This document shows, in pieces, positions 10,836-19,730 of a stretch of 29,429 nt of DNA (the stretch's first letter is position 1; every line of letters begins with the position of its first letter). Below the pieces are notes generated by a model, which saw only the letters and a program-made list of their open reading frames with translations, searched no databases and was not told the DNA's origin. Source of the DNA: a virus; IMG/VR virus record IMGVR_UViG_3300025585_000130, positions 1-29,429 of that record; one strand, 5' to 3'. The position numbers and the translations under genes were made by a program.

Positions 10836-13610
10836 CTAGGCTCCGAGCTCGTTAGGCAGCCGCAAGTCGACGTACCTGATGGACAGATACTTGTCGGCGC
10901 CGGCCGTCACGTCGAAGTAGCCGCCCGACTGGCTGCGCTCGCCGGTGCCGTAGTTCCGGAGCGGTATGTAGGCTGTCGAGGCCACGGGCACGGCGATGTT
11001 CGGCTCACCGTTCTCGGTGTCGAAGTTCCAGGAGAAAAAACCACGGCTGTCGCAGTAGGTGGCCAGATTCACCGCTGGGACGTGCCAGTAATCATTCCCA
11101 CCTGCGTCCTGGTCGCGGTAGGCAACCACCCCATTGGCGATCAGGATGTCGTAGCCAGCCTCGCTGACGTAATAGGACGGGATGGTTCCGCCGGATTCCT
11201 GTCCTGTTCCAAAGGTCAGGAGATCCCCTACGCGGTACAGGTTGCCGGCGTCGTAAATCGGGCAGACACCCTGAGCCAAGCACAACGGAACCGCGCGGGT
11301 CCATGACCGGACGGTCCATTCCAGCAGGTTCCACAGCCAGGCCGACTTCGGGATCTTGTGGAAGAACGGGCCGCCTCCGGGCTGATATGGGTTCTCGATG
11401 GGATTGTACGGCAGAAGGAATCCGACCTGCTCAACGCCACCCGTCCAGGAGATGGTCGTCATGTTGTCCCGGTATGGCGGCGAATAGGTGGAGCTGGCAA
11501 ACGGCACCGTCGAGGCGAATGAGGCCTGCCGCTGGTCCTTGAAGATATCGTCGGCGCCGGCCTCGGTTAGGTCGACGAATGACGAGTTGTTGGCCTCGGG
11601 TATGAAAGCGAACTGCTGGGTTTGGTTGGGGCTGCCTGGAATCCGCACCGAGGCGTCGGATCCATTCGGGCCGCCCCATTTGTTGCGCCAGAAGTCGCCG
11701 CCCCAAGGCCTGTCGTCGGTGCTGCCGATGGCCATGTCGATCTGGTAGGCTCGAACGAGGTCGAAGTCGTAGACGCTGGATGAAAACCCCCAAGGGCCGC
11801 CCGGCGGGATGAAGGCCGAATTGACCGCCTCGACCTGCTGGATTGCTCCGGATGTCGATGTGCAGCTCCGGGCCGGAAGAATGTTGCCCCATTGCAAGGC
11901 CGTGGATGCCCCTGGGACAGCGAGAAGGAACGACTTGGTGCCTGAGGTGAACCGGAAGTTCTGCCACGGTCCTACACCGAATCCGACCGGCCTGCTGTCA
12001 ATCCAGAGGCTGTCATTGGTTGCCGTGGTCTCGAAGTTAACCAACAGGTTACCGTCGATACCTTCTGATGTTGAACCACGCACAGACAGCCCGGCTGGCG
12101 TCATGGTTACAAGGCTCACCTTCTCCTCGGAGATATCGACCTCCTCGTCGTAGGTGCCAAGGAAGCCCAGCTCGACAGCCACCCGGCGCCGGAGATCGCG
12201 CATCGACTCGAAAATGGTCGGCTCGTTGCCTCCGGTCCATGTGACCGCCCCGGTTCCGGATCCCGGTGTCTCGGTGGTGTATTGGGCCGGATAAATCGTC
12301 GAGATCGTGGTGCCGGCTGTGGTGATCTCCCAGAACGGGTCCGTGGTTGTGGTGAAGATGTTGGCGTCGACCGGATAGATCCGAATGGTGCCGCGGCGGC
12401 TGACCATTGTGATGTCGGTCGGGTTCACCGTCACATCCACACCCAAGGCCTTGATCTGGTCGGCAAAAGCGATTGTCCCGGTGAAGATCCGGATTTGATC
12501 GTCGTAAACATCGCCAGCCGCGTTGGTGTAGGTCACCCGGGCACGCCCCCAGGTGAACACGGCATTGCCTATCGTGGTGTTGGCGTCAGTCGGGTCGGCG
12601 TAGACGCCTGAGTAAACCTGCCGGATGTCGTATGGCAGGTACGGGTCGTAAACGGCCTGCATCACCCGGCGCCATTCGTTGATGATGAACGGGTTGGCGA
12701 CGTTGTTGGCCTGGCTCGACCGTTCGAGCGACAGGAACTCCGATTGGGTGCTCGTCTTCGACCAGGAGGGCGGGCCTTCAGCCAGGAACGGGATGTCGCC
12801 GGAAAAGTACGGGAAGAAGTAGCGGCTAAAGTCGCCACCCGGCCAGCGGTAGGCCCAGGTGCCGTCAGGACGGCGCCGGAAGGTACGGCAGGCCCCAGCA
12901 GCCACGAATTGCCTGTCGGTGCTCCCGTCGGGCATTTGGAGATACACCACGGCCGCCTTCGGGTTGCAGTTGTGGACACGCCAGCAATCGTACCGCTGGT
13001 ACGATCTCGGGATCCGGAAGTCGAGCTGCCCCTCGAGGGCGATCTCGGCCACGGCCAGCCGGTGTTTGTGGATCCGCCCGGGCGGCAGTGTGGGGTCGGT
13101 GGCTGCACCTAGGCTGCCCCGGACGTAGGACGTGCCGTTGCCGTCGTCCGGATCCCAGCCAAGATGGATGTCGTACCGGATTCCATTGATCTCTCGGGTC
13201 AGTAATTCGAAGCTGAAGTGAATGGTTCCAATGTCACAGGTGAACGGGTCGGCTCCGATGATCGGATGGTCGACGTAGACCTGGCCGCCTTGGGTGTCGA
13301 GGTACTGGTTCTCCAGCTTCGACAGCTCGATGGCTACCTGCGTCTGGTCGTGGTTGTCCCGGTAGATGGCACCGATACCTGGGATGCCTGTTCCCGTGTC
13401 TCTGAGGCGCCTACAGGAGGCTGGATCATTCCGGAAGACATACCACACCCCATATGGGTATTGCCCCTCCCAGACGCCTGCCGCGGAGTTCGCGAACAAC
13501 GGCGATTTACCATCGAGCACCCTGGCGCATTTCTGGTCGGCTCGGCCATAAAGGTTGTTCAGGTTCCGGGCCGTGAACATCCGGTCGGTCCGGCTGGTGG
13601 CGAATGGCAT
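10836..13610 (-). CDS. Large structural protein, probable tail tip or receptor-binding
   Basis: At 924 residues this is the largest protein in the window and the last gene of the structural operon. It is rich in Trp, Tyr, Gly and Asn, with many short beta-like segments and no coiled coil. It contains early motifs such as TARNLNNLYGRADQK and a C-terminal GYFDVTAGADKYLSIRYVDL. I do not recognise a named family. The position after tape measure and small tail-tip genes suggests a tail-tip or host-binding protein. No catalytic motif was seen. Start ATG at 13610, three bases after the previous stop. Confidence 0.7.
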   Translation of the reverse strand: MPFATSRTDRMFTARNLNNLYGRADQKCARVLDGKSPLFANSAAGVWEGQYPYGVWYVFRNDPASCRRLRDTGTGIPGIGAIYRDNHDQTQVAIELSKLENQYLDTQGGQVYVDHPIIGADPFTCDIGTIHFSFELLTREINGIRYDIHLGWDPDDGNGTSYVRGSLGAATDPTLPPGRIHKHRLAVAEIALEGQLDFRIPRSYQRYDCWRVHNCNPKAAVVYLQMPDGSTDRQFVAAGACRTFRRRPDGTWAYRWPGGDFSRYFFPYFSGDIPFLAEGPPSWSKTSTQSEFLSLERSSQANNVANPFIINEWRRVMQAVYDPYLPYDIRQVYSGVYADPTDANTTIGNAVFTWGRARVTYTNAAGDVYDDQIRIFTGTIAFADQIKALGVDVTVNPTDITMVSRRGTIRIYPVDANIFTTTTDPFWEITTAGTTISTIYPAQYTTETPGSGTGAVTWTGGNEPTIFESMRDLRRRVAVELGFLGTYDEEVDISEEKVSLVTMTPAGLSVRGSTSEGIDGNLLVNFETTATNDSLWIDSRPVGFGVGPWQNFRFTSGTKSFLLAVPGASTALQWGNILPARSCTSTSGAIQQVEAVNSAFIPPGGPWGFSSSVYDFDLVRAYQIDMAIGSTDDRPWGGDFWRNKWGGPNGSDASVRIPGSPNQTQQFAFIPEANNSSFVDLTEAGADDIFKDQRQASFASTVPFASSTYSPPYRDNMTTISWTGGVEQVGFLLPYNPIENPYQPGGGPFFHKIPKSAWLWNLLEWTVRSWTRAVPLCLAQGVCPIYDAGNLYRVGDLLTFGTGQESGGTIPSYYVSEAGYDILIANGVVAYRDQDAGGNDYWHVPAVNLATYCDSRGFFSWNFDTENGEPNIAVPVASTAYIPLRNYGTGERSQSGGYFDVTAGADKYLSIRYVDLRLPNELGA

Positions 13611-13613
13611 GGG

Positions 13614-13817
13614 TCAATAGAACCAAGACTCCTCGGCTGTCTGGGTGACGGCCGGCTGTGTCTTTAGCACCGTGCCGTTGGCATTCTGTTCCACCCTCTG
13701 ACCGGGGCCGGCGACGAGCTGCACCCGTCGCACGGCCTCGATCAGTTGGTTAATGGCCCGGGCATGGTCTGCCTTTAGACCGCGCTCGGATAGCTTGGCT
13801 GGCAGTTGTAAAGCCAT
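13614..13817 (-). CDS. Small tail-region protein, unknown
   Basis: Sixty-seven residues. It opens with a helical, basic part (ERGLKADHARAINQLIEAVR) followed by a polar tail rich in Gln and Thr. It lies between the paralogue pair and the 924-residue protein in the structural operon, so it may be a virion or assembly component. No family is recognised. Confidence 0.6.
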   Translation of the reverse strand: MALQLPAKLSERGLKADHARAINQLIEAVRRVQLVAGPGQRVEQNANGTVLKTQPAVTQTAEESWFY

Positions 13818-13820
13818 AGC

Positions 13821-14204
13821 TTACAGCTCGCAGAACTGCACCATGATCTTGACCGTGCCGGCGCTGGATTTGACCAGTGTGGTCCAGCCTGAGTCGATGC
13901 GCGGAATCAGGCAGAACTCGCCGGGGGCGATTCGGATGGGCCAGACGATATTCGGCGTGATCACCGAATCGTACCCACCCACCAGCACGCTGTTGATGGT
14001 GTCCAGGTTGCGGATTAGCACGCGGTAGGGCGTCGAGAGGTCTGCCGTCAGGTCGAGTGCCTCGGAGCCTGTGCCGACGTCCTGCGTCTGCTGGCCCATA
14101 TCGGTTCCGGTCATATTGGCCGTCACCGTGTAGGTTGTACCGTCGATGGTGGCCCCGCCCTTGGCGGCGAACAGCCTGGCCGACATTTGAACTTCGTTTG
14201 CCAT
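13821..14204 (-). CDS. Tail-region structural protein, paralogue 2
   Basis: 127 residues, clearly related to the gene just upstream (14218-14583). Both begin MA-x-E-x-QM-x-ARL-x-AAKGGA, share GTDMG-x-QTQ and EALD, and end QATFCEI or QFCEL. It is beta-rich with no membrane segment. It arose by tandem duplication and has since diverged. A small virion protein, perhaps at the tail tip, is likely from position; the fold is not recognised. Confidence 0.7.
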   Translation of the reverse strand: MANEVQMSARLFAAKGGATIDGTTYTVTANMTGTDMGQQTQDVGTGSEALDLTADLSTPYRVLIRNLDTINSVLVGGYDSVITPNIVWPIRIAPGEFCLIPRIDSGWTTLVKSSAGTVKIMVQFCEL

Positions 14205-14217
14205 GGCGGGTGGTTCG

Positions 14218-14583
14218 TTAGATTTCGCAGAAGGTGGCCTGCACAGTTACCGCGGCGGTATCGGCTCGGAAGTAGAGCGTTTGGCCCGATGCAACGTAAG
14301 GGATCAGCATGGTCTCACCGGTCGGGATTCGCATGGTGTAGGTGCCGCTGACGAAGCCTAGGTCGACGAAGTTGGTGGAGTCCAGGTTGCTCACTAGGAG
14401 CTTGTAGGGGGCTGTGACATCGACGGGCACATCCAAGGCCTCGACGGTGGTGCCGATCACTTGGGTTTGGCTGCCCATGTCGGTGCCGGACATGGTCACG
14501 CTCTTGGTGTAGGTAACGCTGGGGAGGTAGGCGCCGCCTTTGGCTGCGTACAGCCGGGCCGTCATTTGGATTTCGTCTGCCAT
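14218..14583 (-). CDS. Tail-region structural protein, paralogue 1
   Basis: 121 residues, paralogous to 13821-14204; similarity runs from end to end. It contains QMTARLYAAKGGAYLPSVTY and PYKLLVSNLDSTNF, matched by PYRVLIRNLDTIN in its partner. It is mostly beta strand. The gene lies after the 278-residue tail protein with a 21-base gap. Role inferred from the neighbourhood only. Confidence 0.7.
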   Translation of the reverse strand: MADEIQMTARLYAAKGGAYLPSVTYTKSVTMSGTDMGSQTQVIGTTVEALDVPVDVTAPYKLLVSNLDSTNFVDLGFVSGTYTMRIPTGETMLIPYVASGQTLYFRADTAAVTVQATFCEI

Positions 14584-14604
14584 AGATTGTGGGGGTGTTG
14601 GGGG

Positions 14605-15441
14605 TTAAACGAACGGGTAAATGAGGATGTCGTATGGGGCAAACGTCCAGGAGATCGTTTGTTCGACTTGGTTTGTCTTGATGATCAGGCCGGTCGAATA
14701 GTTGGTTTGCTTCCAGCCCCAGGCCGTGCCGGATGGCGTCAAATACGGCTCCGATGGCGGAACAGGAAGCATCGACTGAATCGACTGCAGTCCCCAGACA
14801 GCCACGAACGTGGCCGGTAGATAAATTGGAGGCACCGCGGAAGGCACCTGGGGCAGGCCGTTATTGCCTGAGAAGGTGGCGATTCGGGTGAGGTTCACTC
14901 GGGCCACCTGAAAACTATCCACGCCACGTCCCAGAATGGTGATGAGTTGTTTAGCCACCGGGAAGCTGGCGATGTTGCTTTGGTTGATCTCGCCGGGATT
15001 CTTAGCGGCACCTTCAACCACGAGACGGTATACTATAGGATCACCAAACTCGATTGCCTCTCTGACAACCGAAGGCATGGCGAACAGAGAAACATCGGCA
15101 TAATCCGTACGGAACTCGTATCGGATCTCCGGTGTCTCTGTGCCTGCTGCAGGTGTAAACGCCGTATTGATCGGGTCGGCTGGGTTGGTCGATTGGCCAG
15201 AATAGACAACCGTGGCCTCTGAGTATGGGCCGGACTCGGTGATCGTGACCTTGGCTCCGGAATTTACCCATTGAAACGAAGCAACCCGCAAGGCGTCTTT
15301 GCTTCCGCGATAGGTAAACGTCCAGACTGGGCCGGTTCCGGATCCGGCATTGTCAAACTGCCGGGAAACCTCGACGTAAGACAGCGGAGCATTTCCGGAC
15401 GTCGGTGTGACTATTGAGATGTCGCCTTGAATCGTTGCCAT
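14605..15441 (-). CDS. Tail protein after the tape measure, unknown
   Basis: 278 residues, beta-rich, beginning MATIQGDISIVTPTSGNAPL. It follows the tape-measure gene directly (one base apart), a position often taken by distal tail or tail-tip proteins. No transmembrane segment or enzyme motif was seen, and I do not recognise the family. A distal tail role is inference. Confidence 0.65.
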   Translation of the reverse strand: MATIQGDISIVTPTSGNAPLSYVEVSRQFDNAGSGTGPVWTFTYRGSKDALRVASFQWVNSGAKVTITESGPYSEATVVYSGQSTNPADPINTAFTPAAGTETPEIRYEFRTDYADVSLFAMPSVVREAIEFGDPIVYRLVVEGAAKNPGEINQSNIASFPVAKQLITILGRGVDSFQVARVNLTRIATFSGNNGLPQVPSAVPPIYLPATFVAVWGLQSIQSMLPVPPSEPYLTPSGTAWGWKQTNYSTGLIIKTNQVEQTISWTFAPYDILIYPFV

Positions 15442-15442
15442 A

Positions 15443-16438
15443 TCAGTTGCCGTTGATGGCAGAAACCGTGCTGCTGGTGTTCTTGTTGATCGACTTCAAG
15501 TCGGCCGTCTGGAGCCTGACTTGACCCATGAAGGTGTCGACCCATCCGTTTGAAGATGTAAAACCGCCCATGCGGTCCTTGTTCCTTGAGTCGATACGGC
15601 CAATGGTGCCCCTTGGAATAGGCAGAGCCTCGAATCTTCCAGCCGCTTCTTCGGGTTTGGCAAACGCCTCTTGAAACGCTGCTTTCACAATGGAGCCCTT
15701 GCCTCCAAGTTGCTGCAGAATCCCGGTGATTCCATCGGAAACACCTTTTTCATCTTTTGCTGCCCTTTCCAGTGCGTCAGCCCAAAAGGTCATTTCTGGA
15801 ACAGCAGAAACCACCATCTGGCGGGTGATTTCGTCCAGCCTATCCGCCAGTTTTCCAAGGGCGTCAATTTGCTCTTTAGAGATCAGGTCAATGGGGCCGA
15901 GTTCGTTGATCTTTGTGAGAGCGCCGGCAGCCTTGAAGGCTTTCACTCCCAAAATCTCAATCATGGCGGCCTGAGTCTGGGCGCTGTTTCCTGAGTTCTG
16001 ATGGGCTTTACCCATCCGGGTGATCAGGTCGATATTTGAGATGCTCTTGTCGTTGAGCTCTGCCACCGAGATTCCGAGTGCCTTGAAGTAGTCCCGGGCC
16101 TTTCCACCTTCCTCGACCGCCTTTAGGCGCTCCTGGCTCACCGCGGTGATCGACTTGGCCATGGCCTCGAATGAGACGCCTGTTTGGTTGGCTAGGATCT
16201 GCAGGCGCTGCACGTCGTCCGTGCTGATGTTGAGCTGTTCTGATAGGTCGCCAATAGCATCGGCGGTTTGAACCACCTTGGAGGCGAAAGCACCCACCGC
16301 GGCAACAGATAAGGCGGCACCAAGTTGTCCGCTGATAGAGTTTCGGAACTTGTCAGTCAGGCTCGACGCCTTCTTTAGGCCTGTCTCATAGGCCGCGCCG
16401 TCCAGGCCGAGCTTTGCAATGAGTGAGAAGATGGCCAT
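15443..16438 (-). CDS. Tail tape measure protein (short)
   Basis: 331 residues. The N-terminal LIAKLGLDGAAYETGLKKAS is characteristic of tape measures, followed by a helical region and a hydrophobic segment (GAALSVAAVGAFASKVV, about 40-56). It then has DLSEQLNISTDDVQRLQILA and SFEAMAKSITAVSQE, a pattern widespread in phage tape-measure proteins. It sets tail length in siphoviruses; at roughly 1.5 angstrom per residue it would give only about 50 nm. The position after tail tube and chaperone genes fits. It is far shorter than usual (700-1,500 residues). Confidence 0.85.
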   Translation of the reverse strand: MAIFSLIAKLGLDGAAYETGLKKASSLTDKFRNSISGQLGAALSVAAVGAFASKVVQTADAIGDLSEQLNISTDDVQRLQILANQTGVSFEAMAKSITAVSQERLKAVEEGGKARDYFKALGISVAELNDKSISNIDLITRMGKAHQNSGNSAQTQAAMIEILGVKAFKAAGALTKINELGPIDLISKEQIDALGKLADRLDEITRQMVVSAVPEMTFWADALERAAKDEKGVSDGITGILQQLGGKGSIVKAAFQEAFAKPEEAAGRFEALPIPRGTIGRIDSRNKDRMGGFTSSNGWVDTFMGQVRLQTADLKSINKNTSSTVSAINGN

Positions 16439-16441
16439 GGT

Positions 16442-17008
16442 TCAGTTCGTCAAAGTTGCCTGTTCCTGAGCGTAACGCCAGAGAGCATCGTTGTCACTGC
16501 TCCACAGCTCGACTTGTCCCTGCATTTCGGCATGAGTCAGGAACATCCGTTCCGCATCCATGACAGGCATTCTCAGCACCGTGTCCTCGGTGAACCCGAT
16601 GCCAACAAGACCGACCAGGATCCGCTCGGGCCATGGCATTGCCGGTTTCTTGCTTCGACCGCCTGGCTCTCGGAGAACTTCAGGGCAATCCGACTGGTCC
16701 CCAATCCATTCCTGCATGACCTGACATTCCTTGATCAAGTCAGCCTTTAAGATCCGGCGGCGCATCATTCGGAGCGGAATCCATCGGAAGATTGACTCCA
16801 TGGCCTTCACCGACTGCTGAGCATCCTGACTGCACACGATAACGGCTTCCACTAGGTCGTTGGCGGTGGCTTGTCCGCCGTGAACGAATGGAGATCCGAG
16901 TCGGTGCAATAGGATAGCGTGCCCGACAGTAAAAGGCTCCATTCGGAGCCCCATGACCACCGGGCAGGGCTTGGCTGTCGCCGTCAGGATGTCGGCCAGT
17001 TGGCTCAC
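16442..17008 (-). CDS. Probable tail assembly chaperone
   Basis: The frame is open further upstream, but the best start is a GTG at 17008 in a GTGA overlap with the tail-tube stop, giving 188 residues. It includes EPFTVGHAILLHRLGSPFV near the N-terminus and DAERMFLTHAEMQGQVELWS near the C-terminus, in line with lambda-G-position chaperones that coat the tape measure. No slippery sequence or frameshifted extension was found. The assignment rests on position and helical character. Confidence 0.65.
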   Translation of the reverse strand: MSQLADILTATAKPCPVVMGLRMEPFTVGHAILLHRLGSPFVHGGQATANDLVEAVIVCSQDAQQSVKAMESIFRWIPLRMMRRRILKADLIKECQVMQEWIGDQSDCPEVLREPGGRSKKPAMPWPERILVGLVGIGFTEDTVLRMPVMDAERMFLTHAEMQGQVELWSSDNDALWRYAQEQATLTN

Positions 17009-17484
17009 AGGGCGGTGGCGGCACCGGTGGCGGTGATGTTGGTGTACCGCTTCAGCGTGATGGTGCCGGTAGCCTTGCCGGTGGCAGTGGTCTTGATGGA
17101 ACCACCGCCGGCGTAGATCCAACGGTTGCCGGTGGCGGCATTGATGGCGTCGGCGTATCCACCAACCTCGATGACCGGGGCGCCGGTGATGACGCAGGTG
17201 CCGTTCACGTCGGGCAAGGCAGCTGAAAGGAGGGCGTTGGCCACGCTGGTCGTGTTGGCCGGGATGAAGTTGACGGTCAGGGTCAAGCGGTTGTTGTAGC
17301 CGATGTGGCCGACCACCTCGCCGCTTGAGTTCCGCACCTCCTCGGTGTCGGCCTCATGGGTGATGTCGTAAGATTCCATATCGGGCGAGACGTACCCGGT
17401 GACAACGAGGGCGCCTGCGGCGTCGTAAAGCGCCAGGGTCGCCGGTGATCCGAAAATGTATTTGCTGCCTTGTGTGTTAGCCAT
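17005..17484 (-). CDS. Major tail (tube) protein
   Basis: 159 residues in the lambda V position, between tail terminator and chaperone. The sequence is beta-rich with alternating hydrophobic positions (RLTLTVNFIPANTT) and Gly, Thr and Ala-rich loops (GGGSIKTTATGKATGTITLK), typical of tail-tube proteins. It would polymerise into hexameric rings around the tape measure. No Ig-like C-terminal extension is present. Identity is inferred from order, size and composition. Confidence 0.75.
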   Translation of the reverse strand: MANTQGSKYIFGSPATLALYDAAGALVVTGYVSPDMESYDITHEADTEEVRNSSGEVVGHIGYNNRLTLTVNFIPANTTSVANALLSAALPDVNGTCVITGAPVIEVGGYADAINAATGNRWIYAGGGSIKTTATGKATGTITLKRYTNITATGAATAL

Positions 17485-17496
17485 GTGGTTTTGGTG

Positions 17497-17979
17497 TTAG
17501 GTGGTTGCGCTGCAGTAAAGGGTGAATGTCCGGGTGAACGTCCTAGACCGATTGGAGATTGAGGCAGCCCCAAAGTCCAGAGGGGCGGCGAACTGGGCCG
17601 TAAACGGGCCGCTGGCGTCGTTTGTTGCGGCGTCCAAGGCGGAGGCCCCGGCGTCGTCAAAGAGCGGCAGGATCCGATTGTCGAGCACCTGCACGGTGGT
17701 CAGGACGGAAGCCTCGTCGGTGTCGTCGGCCGATAGCTGCAGCTCGACAGAAACCTCGACCTCATTCGTCAGATCCACCCGTTGAACAGGCCGGGCCGAG
17801 TTGGTCGAGACCACCAGCCTCGGGAAGTTGGGCATGACGTCCTCGAGGTCCGGGTCGTCGTAGAGGCCGCGGCTGTAGGAAGTCAGGCAGGTAGGCGTGC
17901 CGGATCCGGAAGCCGACCAGTCGGCGGCTGCCAGGTAGTCTGCCACGGCCTTCTCTGCTCTGAGTGCTACGGCGTTCAT
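17497..17979 (-). CDS. Tail terminator/minor tail protein, lambda U position
   Basis: 160 residues. It follows the Z-position gene with a four-base overlap and precedes the tail-tube gene by 12 bases. The middle (EVEVSVELQLSADDTDEASV) alternates as beta strands, as in tail terminators that cap the tube and connect it to the head. No specific motif was recognised, so the call relies on the FII-Z-U-V order of lambda-like genomes. Confidence 0.65.
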   Translation of the reverse strand: MNAVALRAEKAVADYLAAADWSASGSGTPTCLTSYSRGLYDDPDLEDVMPNFPRLVVSTNSARPVQRVDLTNEVEVSVELQLSADDTDEASVLTTVQVLDNRILPLFDDAGASALDAATNDASGPFTAQFAAPLDFGAASISNRSRTFTRTFTLYCSATT

Positions 17980-18755
17980 TTGATGGCGATCCCGTTTTCC
18001 TCCAGCACCTTGCCATTGGCAAGCATGGCCTCGGTCATGTGGCTTGTCAGCTCGACCAGCTCGTCGTCCATGGCCTTCTGCATTGCGGTGTTGTAGATGG
18101 TAGAAACTCGGTTGTATTGGTTATCGGCCACGCCGGCAGTCATTACCACCGATGCCGTCGGGTTGAAGCCCGGGACTGCCTGGATGCCTCGGGCCTTGGT
18201 GCCCTTGTGCACGGCCACGTTCTCCTCGGGCAGGCCGTACTGGTTGGCAAGGGCCACTAGGGCGGCGTTCGTCTTCTTGGGCGCCTTGTAGCCTGCAGGC
18301 TTCGACAGCGGTTTCCACTTCGGGCTTTGGAACTGGGTGAAGCCCCGATTGTAAATCCGGATCACCTTAACCACGCCGGAGCGTAGGTATCCCACCGAGC
18401 CGATGGCTTTACGCATCAGGGCCGAGGCGGCTGCCTTCATCTCCTCGCCGTAGAGACCGCGGCGGCCTGCCTTGGCTTCCTTGGATTGGGCGATCAGGTG
18501 CACCCGTCGAAGCAGGCGGGACTTGCCGATGCGTTTGCCGGTCTTCTTGCTCTTCCGGTTCACGTCACCGAGTGGCTTGCCTAGATAGTCGGCAATGCGG
18601 CGCCGTTCTTGTCCCGGGCTCTTAGGCGGCACCAGGACGAACAGCCGGACCATCAGGAAGAAAAACCGGGCGTTGATGGCCTTGTGAAGGTCTCGGCTGG
18701 TTGATAGCAGGTAGGCCTTCATTGCCGCATCGAAGCGGCTGGAATCCACCGTCAT
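17976..18755 (-). CDS. Tail completion/minor tail protein, lambda Z position
   Basis: The ATG at 18755 gives 259 residues; a longer frame upstream would overlap the previous gene completely and is rejected. It is basic and helical in the first half (KSKKTGKRIGKSRLLRRVHL) and ends with a helical part (AMQKAMDDELVELTSHMTEA). The place in the operon corresponds to lambda Z, which activates tails for joining to heads. The longer-than-usual size (Z is about 190) and lack of recognised motif leave uncertainty. Confidence 0.65.
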   Translation of the reverse strand: MTVDSSRFDAAMKAYLLSTSRDLHKAINARFFFLMVRLFVLVPPKSPGQERRRIADYLGKPLGDVNRKSKKTGKRIGKSRLLRRVHLIAQSKEAKAGRRGLYGEEMKAAASALMRKAIGSVGYLRSGVVKVIRIYNRGFTQFQSPKWKPLSKPAGYKAPKKTNAALVALANQYGLPEENVAVHKGTKARGIQAVPGFNPTASVVMTAGVADNQYNRVSTIYNTAMQKAMDDELVELTSHMTEAMLANGKVLEENGIAIK

Positions 18756-18769
18756 GTTTACGACAGGCC

Positions 18770-19225
18770 TCACCGGGTTTTCGCTCCTAGTTCGAGGCTG
18801 TAGTAGGCGCCCGAGGCATCCACACGGCAGGACAGGATCCGCAGGGTCCGGCCCTGGTAGACCAGCGTGCGGCCGACCACGGGGCGGGGCTTGCAAAAGG
18901 TCAGGGCGATGCGGTCGGTGTTCTCCTGGAGCAGATAATAGCCGTCCTCCTTCAGCAGCCGGGAGAACTCGGTGCCTTGGTCCAGCGTGTAAAGCGTGGT
19001 GTCCATCGTGACCAGGGTGCTGTCCCAGGTCTTCCAGTCGCTGAACTTGACCAGGATCCGGGATGCCACGTTGTCCTGGAAGCCACCTGCCACCGGGGTG
19101 TTGGCGTCGGTGACGGCTGCCGGGATGCATCGAATCGACGAGCCCTCCCAGATGAACATGGGCGCCCCCAGCATCTGCTGGAGCACCGTCATGCCCTGCT
19201 GGAGACTGGAGCCGATGATGGTCAT
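18770..19225 (-). CDS. Head-tail joining protein, lambda FII position
   Basis: 151 residues, beta-rich, with GRTLRILSCRVDASGAYYSL at the C-terminus in the manner of head-completion proteins (SPP1 gp16/lambda FII class). It contains a Trp-rich middle (KFSDWKTWDSTLV). It lies before the Z-position gene and just after a fibre-like gene whose stop overlaps its ATG. The call is by gene order and general pattern. Confidence 0.6.
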   Translation of the reverse strand: MTIIGSSLQQGMTVLQQMLGAPMFIWEGSSIRCIPAAVTDANTPVAGGFQDNVASRILVKFSDWKTWDSTLVTMDTTLYTLDQGTEFSRLLKEDGYYLLQENTDRIALTFCKPRPVVGRTLVYQGRTLRILSCRVDASGAYYSLELGAKTR

Positions 19226-19729
19226 TTACGCGGTGAAATAGGTGCCGGAGATTAGGATCCGGCTGGTTGCCTGGATCTGGCTGGCCATGCTGGTGATGTC
19301 TCCGGTCTCGTAATGGTACAAGGCGGCGTAGGATGTACCGCCGACAGCCTTGCCGATCACCGCGGTCTTGGCCTGAGCCGTGGCGTTGTCCAGCCAGATG
19401 GCCAGGGCGGCATCGTAGGAGACAGGATCAGGCAGACTGATGCGGAGGTCTCCGGTGGCGGATCCGCTCACCGAGTTCACGGTGATGTCGACCGTGAAAG
19501 TGGCAACGAATCCGATGGAGGTATGCCGCGCTGTGTTGATCGTGTAGCTGTAGGTCCGGCCACCGCCCGAGTCGGTCAGCGTAGGCACCCAGGTGGCCGG
19601 GGCTGTGTCGATTGGCAGGTTTCCATACAGCTCGTCGAAGTTGTCGTTGATCTTCTGCCCGGCGCCTCGGAGCGTGTCCCCGGTGTTGTCGTTGGCGATG
19701 GTGCCGATGTTGATGATTTGCTGGGCCAT
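19226..19729 (-). CDS. Virion-associated protein, fibre or whisker-like
   Basis: 167 residues beginning with INIGTIANDNTGDTLRGAGQ then KINDNFDELY, a motif common in phage fibre and virion-associated proteins. The rest is beta-rich with Ser/Thr/Gly (SIGFVATFTVDITVNSVSGS). It probably decorates the virion or neck. It lies between the lysis-type block and head-tail joining genes. Exact role unknown. Confidence 0.7.
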   Translation of the reverse strand: MAQQIINIGTIANDNTGDTLRGAGQKINDNFDELYGNLPIDTAPATWVPTLTDSGGGRTYSYTINTARHTSIGFVATFTVDITVNSVSGSATGDLRISLPDPVSYDAALAIWLDNATAQAKTAVIGKAVGGTSYAALYHYETGDITSMASQIQATSRILISGTYFTA

Positions 19730-19730
19730 A

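Noticed and set aside
16442-17122. Longer 226-codon version of the tail chaperone
   Set aside because: The first part overlaps the tail-tube gene out of frame with His/Arg-rich nonsense; the GTG at 17008 in a GTGA overlap is better.
17976-19130. 384-codon version of the Z-position gene
   Set aside because: The upstream third covers the whole FII-position gene in another frame; the ATG at 18755 fits the boundary.
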